Shown piece by piece: positions 12,201-23,600 of a stretch of DNA of 64,000 nt (position 1 is the stretch's first letter; each line of letters opens with the position of its first letter). The notes under the pieces are model-generated. The model searched no databases, was not told where the DNA came from, and saw only the letters and a program-made list of their open reading frames with translations. Source of the DNA: Anas platyrhynchos. Taxonomy: Eukaryota; Chordata; Aves; Anseriformes; Anatidae. Both the position numbers and the translations under genes were made by a program. The stretch is taken from contig NC_092593.1 of assembly GCF_047663525.1 (NCBI RefSeq), positions 30,964,501 to 31,028,500 of the forward strand, written 5' to 3'.

Positions 12201-14484
12201 ATCTGTAAGGCAGTGGGATTTGCCTCTTAAGCTTATGTGGAGGGTAAAGAGTGGTGGTGGGCATGCCTGCTGAAGTCTCGTGGGGGCTGGGGTGTCTGGG
12301 GCTTGACTTCTGTAATTAGGAAAAACCTTAAGGGTGGGAGCAAAAATGTCAGATCCCTCCATAGGACCAGAGGGGAAGTCCTTCTGGAAGGACAAATAGT
12401 GTAGGGCTGTTTGAAAAATGGTTTAGTGGCTTCCTCTTAACCATTTTCTTATGTAGCTTAAAGCCAAAGGTGAAATAAAAGTTTCACCTGGCAGGAACAC
12501 ATGGGAGCTACTGAAATGTGCTGTTTCTTTTTTTCCCTCTTTCTTTCTTTTATATTTTTTATTTTTATTCTTCCCCTTCCAAACCAGAGCTCCTTAAAGC
12601 TTTTGGGTATGCTAGAAAATGCTTTGCCTCCGATAAGCCAGGCATTTTTAAAAGGGTGCCTGTCTTGTTGCAACGCCTCCAGCTGAGGCCAATACTGCTA
12701 ACTAAGCATAAAGATGGGATAAGCCCCAGAGAAGCAATAAAAGCAAGCCCATGGCAGGGCTGTATGAATGTATACATCCTTAATCCATGTTTGCATGGAT
12801 GCAGGAGAGCTCATAACTCAAGTGAAAAAACTTTGGAGGCTGACCAGCTGCAGCCTGCAGAAAGGGCTGCTGGAAGGGCTCTGCAGTGCCTGCCATGGGA
12901 AGGAACAAACTGCTATGAAATATGTAAGTAACAGGAATAATTTCCCTTCTAACACAGTGTGCAGCTTGTAGGTCAGTAAAATACAACGTGAGCCACAGCA
13001 CTCGGCTTCTAGGAAAGAAATTAGATGAGGTATTTCTCCAGTTAGGAGATGTAAGGCTGGAAATGGGTTTGTGATGTGTCTTGGCCAAAGCAGACCTTGC
13101 CAGCCATCACCGTGGCTGCTCCTGTTTTCTCACATATTGACTTCCAGGCAGTGCCTCTTGAGATGTAAAGAGGGAGAGGAGATCACTGAAAATGCAAAGC
13201 TTTGTGTGGGTACCCCCGTCCTGGGGGTGTTCTTGTTGAGGTTCCCTATTGCAGGAATAATGTCTGATGAGGCAGGATTTGGGAGATGCTGAGTGGATAC
13301 AGTGGGAGGCAGAGGGCTTTCCAATGGCATTTGGAAAGCATTTATTTGGGGAAAAGATTGTTGTTTTGCTGAAGTTTGGTAACATTTTTGCTGAGGAAGC
13401 CAGGCTGGTTTAGCAGGGTCTTGCCACCTCATAGCTTGGTTTTGGGGAGCCACAAAAGTCTGGGTGGTCAGTAAGATCCTTGCTGCATCTGGAAATATCT
13501 CCTGGATGCTCACAGCATCTGCAGTGGTGCAGGTCTCCCCAACTACAAACGTGGGTCTCCCTTTGGGTGTCCCAAAAGGACAGGGACTGGGGACATCCCT
13601 GGGTGTGAGCTCAACCTGTCCCCACGCAGGAAGAGGTGGGGACAGCTTTGCCTGGTTACTGTTGCTGTTTACCACCCTCCCCAGCCGCTCATGGAAAAAA
13701 AAAAAATGGAAAAAATCCACATAAAACATGGAGCCAGCAGCCCTGCCAGCCTGACTAACGCGTCCTCTCTCAAACGTTTCATTCATTCATCCCACAGCCG
13801 GATGAGGGGAAATGGCACCGCTCACCCCCGGCAGAGCGACGCCGGGCTTGTCCCCAAAAACGCCCAACAGCCGGTCACCTGCAAGCTGGGACGGGGCTGG
13901 TCTTTACGGGACCTATATGGAGGAGGCAGGGGGTGCCAGAGCAGCCTGGAGGAGTTACGTGGCCCATAAATGACTTGGCCAGGCACCCTGTCCCCTGGCC
14001 TTGGGGACAGCGTGTTCCCTGCTCACTCCTCCTAGGGAGGAGGCGCGTGGAGAGAGTGAGTGTGCCGCGGGTGATGCTCCCAAAAAAGCTGCCACCGAGC
14101 ACATTGTAGGCACCCCCACCCCACACACACGCCCCTTCTGGAAAACGCTGGGCACAAAGACGTGAATTCAGGCCGTTTCTGGGGGTGTGAAGGTGCAAAA
14201 AGTGGATTTGGAAAGCCTCCCTGCCTCTCTGGGGATGTTGCTTCTCTGCAAGAGGTGTCCCTGCTGCATGGCAGCCTCTTGCTGGGGGGTTGAGGAGTGA
14301 CTGCTGCTCCCCCAGAGCCCCTCGGAGGCTCAAAGAAAACCTCCCCCCAGCCCAGAAATCCCCTCCAGGTCTGGCACATAGGAACAAAACCCCTGCTCCA
14401 AGCTGGGGTAATGGCAGATGCAACCACAGAGCTTGAATATGGGGTCCTTTTCCCCCCACACCTGGCTTGGGGCATCACAACCAG

Positions 14485-14528
14485 GTCCGAGGGCCATAAG
14501 GGTCTTTCCCAACCAAATTCATCCTGTG
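14485..14528 (+). mobile_element. Possible CR1 LINE 3' tail fragment
   Basis: The short stretch reading AAGGGTCTTTCCCAACC, then AAATTCATCCTGTGAT resembles the conserved CR1 3' end (AAGGTCCCTTCCAACC, then a CATTCTGTGAT-type tail). It is only about 45 bases and diverged, so the call is weak. Confidence 0.35.
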
Positions 14529-17500
14529 ATAAGGGTGTGGGAGGTGTTATTTAAGGGAGGATGCTGCAGGGGGTGTAGGTGTGTGGGGAGCAACAGCTCG
14601 ATCCTTTTTGCTGCCCAACAGCAGGGGATATTTTTGCATTATGTGACCTGAAATGCTTCGCAGAAATGCCAGTTTGGCCTGTGTTCAGCTAGCATGAACA
14701 CCAAAAAGAGAGGGAAAGAGACCTGATTTTTTTCCCCCCTAAGAGGCCAGCCCTGGCCAGGCTTCACTGCAGTCATGGGACAGCAGCTGGGATTTTCCTT
14801 CTCCACCAAGAGGAGGAACAGGGAGGAGGGAAGAAAACGGTGAGTGCTCCCTGGGGGTTGCGAGAGCTTTCCAAAGGCAACAGGACAAACAAACGGGGAC
14901 TCTCAGCATTGGGGCTGGTTGCTCTCCTGTGGTTTGACCTTTTGCGGGGTGGGAAGGGCACCTCTGTGTTGGTGGTACCTGGCGAGAGAGCTGAGAAAAA
15001 CTTGTTTATGGGAGGGAAATACGGTGTGTCTGCAGCTGCATTTTGTGCTGGGCTCCGCACGGTGGCACAAGGAAACCTCTCTCCGGAGGAGCATCCCCCA
15101 GCTCTTTCTCTTTGCTCCAGCGATATTTTTGGCCAGGAGAGGAGCAGCACAAGGCTTCTGCAAGCCAGGCAGGGATGTGGGGACACCCCACAGCCTCTCG
15201 GGGGCATTTAGGATGCCGGGTGCCTCTGTTGGGCAGCTCCCTTTGGAGAGCCCCAGGGTGTCGCTTGGAGGCGTGCTGCTGGCACCGCTCCCTTGCCAGC
15301 CTGCTCTCCTCCTCGCTGTTTATTCCTGGGGTGAACAGGGGCTGGCTGCTCGGATGTGGGGGGGAAATCATCATCTGACCAGCCCCAAACCACACAAACA
15401 CAGCAGCCCTGTGGCTCTGGCTTGCCTCGATGGCTGGAGGAGGAGAAAAGCAGCTGATGCTGCTGCTCTGCTGGAGCCAGTCGGCTGTGTAAGCAGAGGC
15501 TGCTGATAAGCAGATGACTTCTCAGCCCATCTCCACCAGCAGCATCCCGCTGGGGTGTCACGGGGAGAGTTTGCTTCGAAACCCAGCCTGGGGAGAGGCT
15601 GATTTTTGGGCAGGGGGCCTCCGTCACCTCCTGCACCACCTGCGTTAGGGGCAGCACTGCTTGTCCCTCCTGTGCCCTGGCTGGAGCCTGCCGGCAGGGC
15701 ACGGGGAGCCAGCAGCACGTGGAAAAGAGGGCAGAGAGGGCCAAATGGAAACTCATTAGGGAGCGGATCGACCGGCAGCCCTCCCTCGGCGGGGCCAGCA
15801 AAGGCTCCCCTTGCGCGCCCTTGCTGCGAGCGCTTGTGCAGCGGTGAGCTTTGCAGCTCCAGCCTGTCCTTCTCCTCCTCTCTGCCCCTGGGATCACGTC
15901 TGACAGGGACAACAGCAGCCCGAGGGCTGGGAACCAGCACCAGGTGATGCCACCCGGCTCAGGAGCAGGTTTGGGATGGATGGAGATGGAGCTGCGGGCA
16001 TGGGAGTAGCCGAAGGTGCTGCCAGTCCGCTTGTCCCCAGCCCAGCTCCTGGGCTCTGCGTCTTCATTTCCACGCCAACCTCTGCCCCATCTCCTGACAC
16101 CCCAAAATCTGGCCAAAATCCTTGTGCCCTTGCTTGGGGTTAAGGGCAGAGAGCAGGATGCATCTCAGCAGGTCTGGGAGTGCCACGGCGCTGTCCCACA
16201 TCAGAGCAGGTCATGGGGAGGGAACAACAAAAAAAAAAAAAACTATTTATTTTCATCCAGTGTTCAAATAGATTGAGCAATGCTCTGAGAACACCCTGTG
16301 GTATGAGCACATACCTGTGGCTGGCAGAGCTGGGCTTGGCCAGCACAAAGCAGCCTGTGAGGTCCCCGAGGAACCCAAAACCCTCACAGGAGAGGATTAG
16401 GGGAGAGCATCATCTCAGAAAGCTTATCGAAGAGAGGGTTATTCCAGCACAGCCAAGCTGCCCTGCTTCCTCACAGGTTTTCCCACCTGCATTTGGCTTG
16501 CTAGGTAGGTCAGCGCTTCATTTATCAGCGTGGGGATGTGGTCTGACGGCCACACAAAACCTTATCTCATCCCCTATTTCCGTGTGAGCAGGGCGGGTGC
16601 CAGGCAGTCCCTCTGGAACAACGAGGGCTTGTTTTTCCCCACGGGAAAGAGCTGTGAAAGGCCACGCCGGGGCCCCGAGGTGCTTTCACTTCTCCTGCTT
16701 GCTCCTACCGAGCCGTCCTGCAGGTAGGGATCCTGAGGCTGGGTTATAAACCCCGCTGTGGAAATGTTCCCAGCGCTGCCGCGACCCTATTAAATGCTCT
16801 GGCAGCCAAGCGAGCTTGTTTATGGGAATTTCCTGGGTATTTTGCCAGCTTATGGGATAAAAGTTGGGGTGACCTCCCAAACGGTGCCCTCTCCAGGATC
16901 CTACATGCTGAATCTGGCAGCAGGGCTTTGCTCCTGGTGATCAGCCCCTGGTAAGTGCAATCTTATTTTTCAGTCTTATTCCAGAAGGCTTGAGTGTAAA
17001 GCTCTGTTATCGCCCAGCATTACATCAAAACCCATCACAGCCCAGAGAATGGCATGCGAAGGCCTGAGGAAGCGGGGTATCACCCCCTGCATCTCTGTTT
17101 CGGTGGCACGATCGGATGCCAGGCACCAAATTATCTCTGCCCCGCTGTTACGCGCTGCAGCCAGCCTGAGATGCGCCACGTCTGGGGTGTCAGCTCAGAG
17201 AATCTGGGCAAGATCTGATCTCAGCGTTAGATAGCTCCTTTCACGGGCTCACGTCTGCTTGTTTTTGGTTTCTGATGCGTAAGTAGTGAAAGCAAAATCT
17301 TGGGGTTTTTGTTTGTAGTCCGGTGCCTTGAAAGCAGGATCCAAGCGAGCTCCAGGCCAACAGTTCCTGTGCATCTGAAATCCCGTATTCGAGGTAAGGT
17401 TTCTGGGTATAAACACATCAAATTCGGTGTGGGGATGTCACTTTTTTTTTTTTTTTAATGGATCTCAGCCAGCCTCCAGGGACTTGCCTCTGGTTTTCTT

Positions 17501-18267
17501 CAGAAAAACCGAGTCCTCTGCTATCAGCCCTTCCCTCACGTCGTCTTCCCAGCAGGCTGGTGGCAGCAGAGGAGATGCGTGGGGTCAGCTTCTCTGCCTT
17601 TTAACGGGGTAAGGAGACCCCTCTGGACTCCAGCAGAGCAGGAACAAGCTCGGTGATGGCAGCCCGTGTCTTCAGACAGCCCGAAGCAAGCTCCCCAGAC
17701 GTGCCCAAACTCCTGCATTACAGCCTCCTGCGTTTCCCAGGCTGCCAGCTCTGCAGAGCCCTTTGCCTCAGCGCGGTTCGTTTGCGCCCCTGCTAATTGT
17801 CAGAACAGGAACATCCAGTTGCGGTCCCCACCTGATAAATAGGATCTTCTTTGCATCTCTGTAGGTGCTCAGGGCCCCAAAGCAACTGGCAAAGCCTGCG
17901 GCCACCTCCGTAGCGTTGCGGAGCAAGCAGGCTCCTCCACCCTAAATTTTATGACCTGTTCAAGTTCCTGTGGCCCCTTCCCCAAGTATTTCACACCTAA
18001 GATGTGTGATCAGCATTAAAATTGTCGATGAACTCACCCAGAGCCAGGCTCTGACACCTCGTTGCCCAGACACGAGCAGGATTTGTGCATGCTTGGTGCA
18101 GCCTGCTGAGCCCAAAACTTGGTTTTCTCCTGCTATAATGCAGTGAAATTGGATCATGTTTTGGGGCTTGCTTCTCTCTGAAGGCAATGCAACACTTCTC
18201 ACATCAGGTAGAGAACGGGCTCGTAGCATAATCCTTCAAAATCTGGTTAGATCCACATTGGAGAAAC

Positions 18268-18319
18268 CTGGCTAGATAAGAGAAGGGAGAAAAAATCTGG
18301 TTAGATAAGAGAAGGGAGA
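18268..18319 (+). repeat. Two-copy 29-bp tandem duplication carrying GATA motifs
   Basis: The 23-base segments 18268-18290 and 18297-18319 differ at one position. Both contain TAGATAAGAGAAGGGAGA. A third partial copy (TCTGGTTAGAT) begins at 18242. Each full copy holds an AGATAAGA motif, the classical GATA-factor site. Confidence 0.8.
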
Positions 18320-19166
18320 GGTCATGCATCCTGCTGCTCCATCACCCAGCTTTGTAATGCTCACATGATTAGGGAAAAACACCCCAAACCCATTTTCCAC
18401 CCTGTAAATGACACTCCACAAACATCTTTCTGATCCCGTGACTGTTACTTTCTAATTGATAATTAACGTTGAAAGGCCACTTCCTTTAAGTGAGGCTGCC
18501 GGGGTCGTTCTGGCAGCATCCAAACAAGCTGTGGTCATGCAGTAAAGTAATTAAACGGTTGTATTAATAGAAAAAAAAAAAAAGAAAAAAAAACTATCCT
18601 TCATGGGCCATGTACAGAAATAGCAGAGGCATTGTACACCCCTTCCCTGTCCTTCCTACCCCCAGAGTCCCATCCCTTTACTATCTGACAGAACCAAAAA
18701 TCACAAACTGAGCCCAACCTTTACCCAAACCTTAATTATTAGGAGGGGCTTAGCTCATAAAACTCCTCTCTCCGTTTTGCCACCCCGGTCCCCAGCACAA
18801 CCAAACCCAAGGGCTTTAACACACACAAAAAAGCCTCCTCCTGCCTCACATCCCTGCTCCGAACTCCCACCCCATGCATGCGTGGTCACTGCAAGCACTG
18901 GTGAACTTCACATCATGCTGTCTGGCCCCATGACATGTGATAGCATCTCTCTGTGTGGTTCCGTTGTTTGGATAGATTTATTTATTATTTTTTTACATCA
19001 GTTCACAAGATTCGGGAGCCCGCGTGAATAGTTGTTGGAGGAAGTGATGATAGGGGAACCAGCTGCGGTCAGGCAGATTTAATTTTCTTTCCCATGCAGA
19101 AGCTTTGATCACCGAAAGCCTGCGTCTGAACCTCTGCAAAACTCTGCAAACTGCCTTGAAAAAGGT

Positions 19167-19188
19167 AAAAAAAAAAAAAAAAAAAAAA
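19167..19188 (+). repeat. Poly(A) run of 22
   Basis: Twenty-two consecutive A, directly after a possible splice donor (AAAAAG|GTAAAA). Confidence 0.95.
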
Positions 19189-20544
19189 CACACCTATTTT
19201 GGATGGTACATTGAGTTGGGGTGGGGGAAGAGTTTGCCTAAAACAATGTGGTTCCCAAGATTTATGCCAGTCTATGGATCTGCCTCCAAGGAGCTGCCCA
19301 CGTGATGTTTTTCTGACTAAACCAGCACTGTTCAGGGGTGTGGGCACTTAGGTATCCTTGTATTTTTAAATTTTGTTTTGTTTTATTTTTACATTTTCAT
19401 TGCATAGCAGGCCACGCGTCGGTGCGTCCTTGTCCTTGCATCCCAAGGGGAGCAAACCCAAATCTGAGATCCTGGCTTGCACCAAAAGGCCCTGGAACAG
19501 GGTCTTGTTGTGATGTTAATTGGCGTTTATTGACCTGCTTTGCTGTTCGGATTCAGTGGGGCTTTCAAATACACTTATGTAAGGGCAGCCCGGCTCTGCC
19601 CCTGCCAAAAACCTAATTGCTTTTGAGGGAGCACGTCTGCGCTGGACATCAGCGAGGCTCCTGTGTTCCTCCTCTGCAGCTCAGCGTCTCTAACAACTGC
19701 TTTTTCTGCACCAAATTCCTCCAGGTAGGGACTCAGAAATCCTCTTCTGGCTCTGTTCGTAGAGTTTAGCCTAATCTTTGTTTCGGGAAAGTTGTTGGGG
19801 TAGAAAACTCCTTGCAAAAATCCTTCCCTGCTCCCACCCGGCTGAATGTTTCTCCCCTTTGCTCCTGCTGGCTTGCTTTTTGATAAGATACCTGTCAAGG
19901 GAAAAAAAGTGTGCCTAGCATTGCTCCGATGGAGATAAGGAAAGGGTTTCTTTTAATGTTCAAGATCGTTGTGCTAAAACACAATGTTTTACCCAGAGAG
20001 GGAACAAGTATGATAACAAGACCAGCTTTGCTAATTGGATTATTGCAATTTAAATATATTCCTTTGCATATATGAGGTACTTAGCCTTTTTTTTTTTTTA
20101 ATCCTGTCAAACCATCTTTTCTTGATAACTGTAAATGAGGGGAGCACCGTGCCCTAATTAAACTGTTTGTTATGAGTGAGGCTCAGCTTCTCCTGGCCGC
20201 TGGGAGAGCAGCTGATGAACACAGGAGGCCTTTTTCTGGCATGGTCATGCTGGTGACAGCACCCCAAGGTGCTTTTTGATCCCCACACAAGGCTGTAGGT
20301 GCAGGACGGTGGGTTTAAGGGTTGAAATACAGCAAGGAGCAGAGGCTCGGGGGCGCTGAGGCGGTGCTGGGGCAGGCTGGCAGGACCCGGCGTGCCGGAG
20401 CCGGTCGCTCCGGGCGAGCTGGCACACCAGGGGATGCTCAGCCCCGTGCCAAGCCCCGCGGCTTTCCTGCCTTTTTTCCCCCTGGGGAGGCGTTTTAAGC
20501 TCTGTGACGTGGCTGTTTTTGTTTCTCAGACTCGCCGGCGAGAG

Positions 20545-20654
20545 ATGGGGAGGAAGCTGGATCTCTCCAAGCTGACCGATGAGGAGGCCAGGCACGTCTG
20601 GGAGGTGGTTCGGAGGGACTTCGACCTGCGGAAGAAAGAGGAGGAACGGCTGGA
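20545..20654 (+). CDS. MLPH: MLPH exon 2, residues 1-37
   Basis: Acceptor TTTCTCAG, then 15 untranslated bases and the ATG. It encodes SHD1, the helix that contacts RAB27A, including Arg35. The donor is CTGGA|GTGAGT, leaving two bases of Glu37. Confidence 0.95.
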
Positions 20655-23600
20655 GTGAGTATCCACACCACGGGGTCTGGCAGATGTCTCAGTATTTAGT
20701 GGGGGAGATCGGTGGTCAGCAATTTAGTGGGTCCTGGGAGCCCATGGGGTCCTATAGGATCTCCGAGAAATAACTGAACCTGTCATCGGTAGGCTTAAAT
20801 ATGTTGTGTGTGCCACTCTGGGCAAGTTTTAGGGAGCCACAGGTTGGGAAAAGAATTGAAAGCCACCGAACGAGCAAATAGATCTATGTTCATACCCTTA
20901 CAAACAGGGCATTTGACAGAGATGATTTCTCCCCCAGATCACAAGGGGAGGGTGAGGGGATGAGAGTCATCCTTTGCTAGGGATTTCCCCTAGGATGCTC
21001 GCCCTGGAAGAAATCAGCCTCGATCTCAGCCACAGAAGAAGCAAGTAGGTCTGAAATATTCCCCTTTTCATGAGCTGCGGGAGGGCATGGGAGCCTCGCT
21101 GGCTTGCTGGTGCAATTAGCTGGGAGATTGGGTGATAGCTGGTAGGAAAACTGGTTCACCTGCCGGGGGGGATGGCAAAACACGGCATGGCAGTGGGTGT
21201 CCTCGGCTCCTGCAGCTCTGCCCCTCCGTGGAGATGGACAAGGAAGGGAGCATGCCTGTATAAAACAAAATGCAAGGAAAAAGGGTTAAAAATGCCTGTT
21301 TTCTTGAGCTGTGCGTCTAGAAGCTGGTTTGTAGGGCTGGCACGGTCTGCAGCATCATGGGTTTTCTGTTTGGGGCTTTGTTTTTGGTATCCCCATAGAA
21401 ATGTACTGCTCAACGTTAGCACCGTGTTGCTAGCAACGCTGCTAGGAGGGTAAGCATCTGAATATCAAAAAGTAGACGCCCAATTGGGTCTTTATACTGA
21501 TTTTACGTGTTCCAGAGCCTGGCTTAATGTAAGCTGGAGCTGCCCCAGCATAACAGTGAATGGTGTGCTGGCAGCAAGCTGGCTTTAAAAATCTCCATGG
21601 GGAAAAAGAAAAAAAATAAAGAGCTGATCCCTAATCCCAGTGCAAGGATCTGGGGGGGCTGGAGGGACATGAGTGGCACCTGGCGATGACCTGGCAGAGC
21701 TTTTGCCTTATGTTTTGCCTTCGTTTTTCCACGGCAAAGCCCTGGAGGAAAGTTTAGTGGTGGTGGAGCCAGCCAGGTACAGCAGAAACCCCGTGAAGCC
21801 TGCTGCTTGCTCGAGGTGTGTGGCCCAGGCTGATTTCTGCTCTGGAAAAGGCAGCTTCCAACCCTGCCTAGGCGGAAAACAAGCCTCGTAGGACCTTCCC
21901 TACAAGTCAAACAGCGTCTCGCAACCGTAGCCCCAAAGGCAAACATATTTGGGCTGGTGCAGAGAACAAACAGAGAGCCTTCAGGCAGAGCCTTCGGCCC
22001 CTGCTCTGGGCAGGTGGGTGGAAATGTGTGTTTTGGCTGGCCCTGCTGGCTGTTGCTGAGGGTCCCTCCTGCATGGGGACCAGCCCTGATAGCCAGGTCT
22101 GGTGGCAGAGAGGACGTGCTCCCAAAATTGTTCCCATTAGCTGGGCTTTCACGGGAGCATCACGAGCATCTCTGCCAGCTGTGGCCAGAACCTCACTGCA
22201 CAGGCACCCTGTATTTGATATAAATCTGTGCTGAATTTAGCACCGAGGGACTGGATCAACACCTCTCTTAATTCTTCCTAATCTCAGATTGTAACCTGCT
22301 CTGAATCCAGAGCCCGGCTGCTTTGCTTTGGCTCAGCTTATTTAACCCCCGATTTGTCATTAATTAGATTTGCCCTCCAGCTGTTTTCCACAAGCTGTGG
22401 GGCTCGGGGTGCCCCCTTGGAAAATCATTCCCTGAAATGATCGAGGGTTACGGAGTTTGCCACGTGAGAGGTGGCAGAGCTTGGTGAGATTATGTTATAT
22501 TACTGCCCACCACCTAACGCCTGTCCCTCCCGTTTGGGGTCTTTCTGCAGGGAGCTGAAGTGCAAGATCGACCAGGAAAGCAGCAAGAGGGCGTTCCTGA
22601 CAAACCAGTCCCACCTCAACGAAACCCACTGCGTCCACTGCCTGCAGCCCTTCAAGTTCCTGCTGAACAGCAAGCGGCAGTGCCTGGACTGCCACTTCTA
22701 CACCTGCAAGAGCTGCAGCCGCTACAACAAGAAGGAGCAGGGCTGGGTCTGCGACCCCTGCCGCCTCTCCAGGTAGGGGGAAAAAATCTGTCTGGGGTCA
22801 TGGGGTGGTGAGGGAATTGGGGTGCTGCTGTTCTCCCAGCCCTGTGGCGATGGGACGCTGGCTCACCCTCTGTCCTCTCTTGGAGCAGGATTGTGAAGAT
22901 CGGGTCCCTGGAGTGGTACTACGAGCACGTGAGGTCCCGGTTCAAGAGGTTTGGAAGTGCCAAGGTGCTGCAGTCCCTCTACGGCAGGCTGCAGCCAGGG
23001 CAGCGGGACAACTCGGCATTTCTAGGTGAGGGCGAGCACCGGGATGATACCCCCGAAACCTCAGGGTAGGAAGCCTTGAGCTCTGTCTCCAGCAAAGATT
23101 AATTCCCTCACCTTGCCTTGCATTCCTCGGGCAAGGAATTTGCTTATCAGACGAGCTGGCTGCCCGCAAACAGCCCCCGGGTTTGCTCCGTGGGAGATGT
23201 GATGGGTTTTGAGCCCTGTGTCGGCGGCGAGGTGAAGCCACGTCTGTCTGGCGTGCACGGCCAGCAGGCACGGAACCCGCCACGGCCACGCCAGGCCCTC
23301 GGGATTTTTAGGCAAAACGCCTTCCTGCTGGGAGTCTGCTGAGGGCAAGGAGTAAAATGTGTCCTCGCAGGAGAGGGGAAGTGATGGCTGTGGTTACCCA
23401 GCATCATGCGTGTCAGCAGGTGGCAGTGAATTTCAGGCTTTTAACCCATCTCCGGCCTTGAAAAGTCAATGTGGATTTTATTCCCACCTTGAGAAGCCCC
23501 AGAAAACTCTGCACAAATACCATCAATATGAGCTGATTCAGGCTTGTTCTTCTTCAATTGTTCTTCTGTCCAGACCACTCATGGCAGAGCTATCAAAGAG

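Larger units (their letters stand above)
9225..20529. other. Intergenic DNA between COL6A3 and MLPH, probably including MLPH 5' region
   Basis: I recognise no coding exon in these 11.3 kb. Overlapping open frames at 13-16 kb on both strands reflect GC-rich composition and resemble no family. The content I can name is a small CR1-like tail near 14485, homopolymer runs (14 A at 16229, 15 T at 17442, A-runs near 18572, 22 A at 19167) and a short GATA-containing tandem duplication near 18268. The noncoding first exon of MLPH should lie in this stretch or in the first intron just before 20530. Confidence 0.6.

Noticed and set aside
15208-16116. 302-residue minus-strand frame between COL6A3 and MLPH
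   Set aside because: Proline-, Ser- and Gly-rich with several equally long frames on the other strand, and no recognised domain. It is treated as GC-driven chance.
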